Assembly: GCF_020193655.1 (NCBI RefSeq)
Contig: NZ_JADYVE010000005.1
Coordinates: 372,001-436,000, forward strand
Direction: 5' to 3'
Origin: Ensifer sp. IC3342
GTDB taxonomy: Bacteria; Pseudomonadota; Alphaproteobacteria; Rhizobiales; Rhizobiaceae
DNA: 64,000 bases
The notes under the pieces are model-generated. The model was not told the DNA's origin. It searched no databases and saw nothing but the letters and a program-made list of their open reading frames with translations. Both the position numbers and the translations under genes were made by a program. Numbering within the stretch: position 1 is the first letter of the stretch; every line of letters begins with the position of its first letter. This document shows positions 62,461 to 64,000 of the stretch, one piece after another.

Positions 62461-62955
62461 ATGATCGCGTCCGATGTCGCGCTGCATGATGATGTTGTCA
62501 TCCATCATCCAGATCTCGTCAATCTCTATGGTTGTGCTGTCGGCGCGGGCACGCGGATCGGCACGTTCGTGGAAATTCAGAAGAACGCGGCGATCGGCCG
62601 GAACTGCAAGATTTCCAGCCATTCCTTCATCTGCGAAGGGGTGACGCTTGAGGACGGCGTCTTCGTTGGCCATGGCGTCATGTTCACCAACGATATCTAT
62701 CCGCGGGCCGTCAATGCCGACGGGGGGCTTCAGTCGGAGGCCGACTGGACCGTCGTGCCGACACGGGTGAAGTGCCGCGCCTCTATCGGCAGCAACGCCA
62801 CAATCCTGGCCGGCGTCACGATCGGGGAGGCCGCCCAGGTGGGCGCCGGCGCCGTGGTGACCCGGGATGTACCAAGCTTCGCGATCGTTGCCGGCGTGCC
62901 CGCCCGGATCATCGGGCGCGTCAAGGATGCCACGATCGAGACTGCGGAGGCGTGA
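62461..62955 (+). CDS. Hexapeptide-repeat N-acetyltransferase, WlbB/WbpD type
   Basis: This 164-residue left-handed beta-helix protein has blocks shared with WbpD/WlbB as I recall them: GTFVEIQKNAAIGRNCKISSHSFICEGV, VFVGHGVMFTNDIYPRA, ADWTVVPTRVKCRASIGSNATIL and VGAGAVVTRDVPSFAIVAGVPARI. It would add an acetyl group from acetyl-CoA to the 3-amino group of UDP-2-acetamido-3-amino-glucuronate, a precursor of diacetamido uronic acids in surface polysaccharides. It ends one base before the next start and is cotranscribed with a WlbA-like oxidoreductase. Confidence 0.88.
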   Translation: MIASDVALHDDVVIHHPDLVNLYGCAVGAGTRIGTFVEIQKNAAIGRNCKISSHSFICEGVTLEDGVFVGHGVMFTNDIYPRAVNADGGLQSEADWTVVPTRVKCRASIGSNATILAGVTIGEAAQVGAGAVVTRDVPSFAIVAGVPARIIGRVKDATIETAEA

Positions 62956-62956
62956 G

Positions 62957-63994
62957 ATGATCGGCGTAGCTGTCGTCGGCTATGGTTACTGGGGACCAAA
63001 CCTCGTGCGCAACTTCTGGGAGACGCCCGGTGCGCGCCTCATCTCCGTATGCGATCTGCGGAAGGATCGATTGGCGGCGGTCCAGACCCGTTACCCGGCC
63101 GTCGACATCACGGACGATTTTGAAGAGGTCCTTCGCGATCCGCGCGTCGATGCCGTTGCGATCGCCACCCCGGCCGCCGCACATTTCAAGCTCGCCATGA
63201 AGGCGCTTATGGCCGGCAAGCACGTGCTCGTCGAAAAACCGATGGCAGCAACCTCGGACGAGGCGCGCCGCATGGTGGAGGAGGCGGCGCGCCGCCGTCT
63301 CGTGCTTGCCGTCGACCACACCTTCGTGCACACGGGCGCCGTCCGCAAGATGCGTGAACTCGTGGAAGACGGGCTCGGCGACGTCTATTACTACGACTCG
63401 GTCAGGGTCAATCTTGGCCTCTTCCAGCATGACGTCAGCGTCATCTGGGATCTTGCCGTCCATGATCTGTCGATCATGGACTACGTGCTGCCGGAACGGC
63501 CGGTGGCGGTGTCGGCCACGGGCATGAGCCATATTGCCGGCGAGCCGGCAAATATCGCCTATCTCAACCTTTTCTTCGAAAGCAAGCTGATCGCTCACGT
63601 CCACGTCAACTGGCTTGCGCCCGTCAAGGTGCGCCGGACGCTGATCGGCGGCAGCAGCAAGATGATCCTCTACGATGACCTGGAGCCCAGCGAGAAGATC
63701 AAGGTTTACGACAAGGGGATAACGCTCAACGGCAACCCGCAAAAGAACGGCGAGAAGGTCTACCAGATGCTGGTCGGCTATCGCACCGGCGATATGTACG
63801 CCCCCCACCTCGATGTTGCCGAGGCGCTCGGCATCGAGCTGCGCCAGTTCATCGATTGCATCGAGCGAAATGAAAAGCCGATCGCCGACGGAAACGCCGG
63901 GCTGCGCGTGGTGAGAATCCTCGAGGCCGCCACACAGTCGCTCGCCGAGCGCGGTCGGGTCGTCGAACTCGAGCACATGAGGCGCATCGCATGA
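62957..63994 (+). CDS. Gfo/Idh/MocA-family oxidoreductase, WlbA/WbpB type
   Basis: This 345-residue NAD-dependent oxidoreductase has the Rossmann start VAVVGYGYWGPNLVRNF, the EKP motif in HVLVEKPMAAT, and a second-domain signature WDLAVHDLSIMDYVL with the catalytic His/Asp region. It would oxidise the C3 of UDP-GlcNAcA to the 3-keto sugar, which an aminotransferase then converts. ATG 62957 lies just after the acetyltransferase stop. Its stop overlaps a new ATG (ATGA at 63991), so the next gene is coupled. The WlbA/WlbB pairing makes a diacetamido uronic acid the likely product. Confidence 0.9.
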   Translation: MIGVAVVGYGYWGPNLVRNFWETPGARLISVCDLRKDRLAAVQTRYPAVDITDDFEEVLRDPRVDAVAIATPAAAHFKLAMKALMAGKHVLVEKPMAATSDEARRMVEEAARRRLVLAVDHTFVHTGAVRKMRELVEDGLGDVYYYDSVRVNLGLFQHDVSVIWDLAVHDLSIMDYVLPERPVAVSATGMSHIAGEPANIAYLNLFFESKLIAHVHVNWLAPVKVRRTLIGGSSKMILYDDLEPSEKIKVYDKGITLNGNPQKNGEKVYQMLVGYRTGDMYAPHLDVAEALGIELRQFIDCIERNEKPIADGNAGLRVVRILEAATQSLAERGRVVELEHMRRIA

Positions 63995-64000
63995 TCCCCT
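63991..64000 (+). CDS. Start of a further coupled gene, truncated by the window edge
   Basis: An ATG at 63991 overlaps the stop of the WlbA-like gene (ATGA) and reads Met-Ile-Pro before the window ends. DegT/WlbC-type sugar aminotransferases commonly begin Met-Ile-Pro-Phe, and such an enzyme is the missing step of this pathway, but three codons prove nothing. Confidence 0.4.

Overview
The window is about 64 kb of high-GC DNA. Gene content points to an alphaproteobacterium of the Rhizobiales, most likely Rhizobiaceae (Ensifer/Sinorhizobium/Rhizobium/Agrobacterium type). The reasons are the density of sugar-acid catabolic operons with ABC and TRAP importers, GntR/FadR-type regulators, a CHD-TolB-TPR adenylate cyclase typical of rhizobia, an ExoY-like sugar transferase, and protein sequences that closely resemble Caulobacter Weimberg-pathway enzymes. 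No tRNA, rRNA, transposase, integrase or CRISPR array was seen. The many catabolic cassettes and broken genes would fit a secondary replicon or an accessory chromosomal region, but the sequence does not prove this.

Region 1 (1-13005, all + strand) is a catabolic and transport operon. It holds the end of a medium-chain dehydrogenase, a TPP-dependent acetolactate-synthase-like enzyme, a branched-chain-amino-acid-type ABC importer (binding protein, LivH permease, a fused LivM-LivG protein, LivF ATPase), an SDR, an AroE-like dehydrogenase, a GlcD-type FAD oxidase, a GMC oxidoreductase and an aldehyde dehydrogenase very like Caulobacter XylA. Its substrate is not evident.

Region 2 (13045-24176) begins with a scar in which a FadR-type regulator and an L-idonate dehydrogenase, both without their 5' halves, meet head to head. 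It continues with a D-xylonate-dehydratase-like IlvD/Edd protein, a beta-hydroxyacid dehydrogenase and a DenD-like dehydrogenase (minus strand), then a D-2-hydroxyacid FAD dehydrogenase, a FadR-type regulator, an XylX-like 2-keto-3-deoxypentonate dehydratase and a DctPQM TRAP transporter (plus strand), closed by a strong terminator. The two dehydratases plus the aldehyde dehydrogenase make a plausible Weimberg-type route from a pentonate to 2-oxoglutarate.

Region 3 (24380-28065, minus strand) encodes an enolase-superfamily sugar-acid dehydratase, a FadR-type regulator with a palindromic operator, a fumarylacetoacetase-family hydrolase and an SDR. This is the enzyme set of a diketo-hydrolase (L-fuconate/L-rhamnonate-like) route. 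Region 4 (28200-33370) is partly eroded: the tail of a molybdenum hydroxylase, an intact small cytochrome c, a NepI-like MFS exporter, a frameshifted cyclophilin-like gene spliced onto half an alcohol dehydrogenase, and a class III cyclase with TolB-like and TPR domains.

Region 5 (33371-43882, minus strand) is a five-gene operon. It encodes a giant modular surface or secreted protein (dimethylformamidase-like domain, Ig-like domain, four DUF4082 and three cadherin-like modules), a CobW-family metallochaperone GTPase, a small unknown protein, and a HlyB/HlyD-type type I secretion pair. Region 6 (44740-64000) is a polysaccharide locus with several glycosyltransferases, the ManNAcA genes wecB and wecC, a WecG/TagA transferase, a Wzz/GumC-type chain regulator with a separate tyrosine-kinase-like ATPase, an ExoY-like initiating transferase, a LuxR regulator with a degenerate receiver, a Wzy-like polymerase, and WlbB/WlbA-like enzymes for a diacetamido uronic acid. 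A further gene starts at the right edge.
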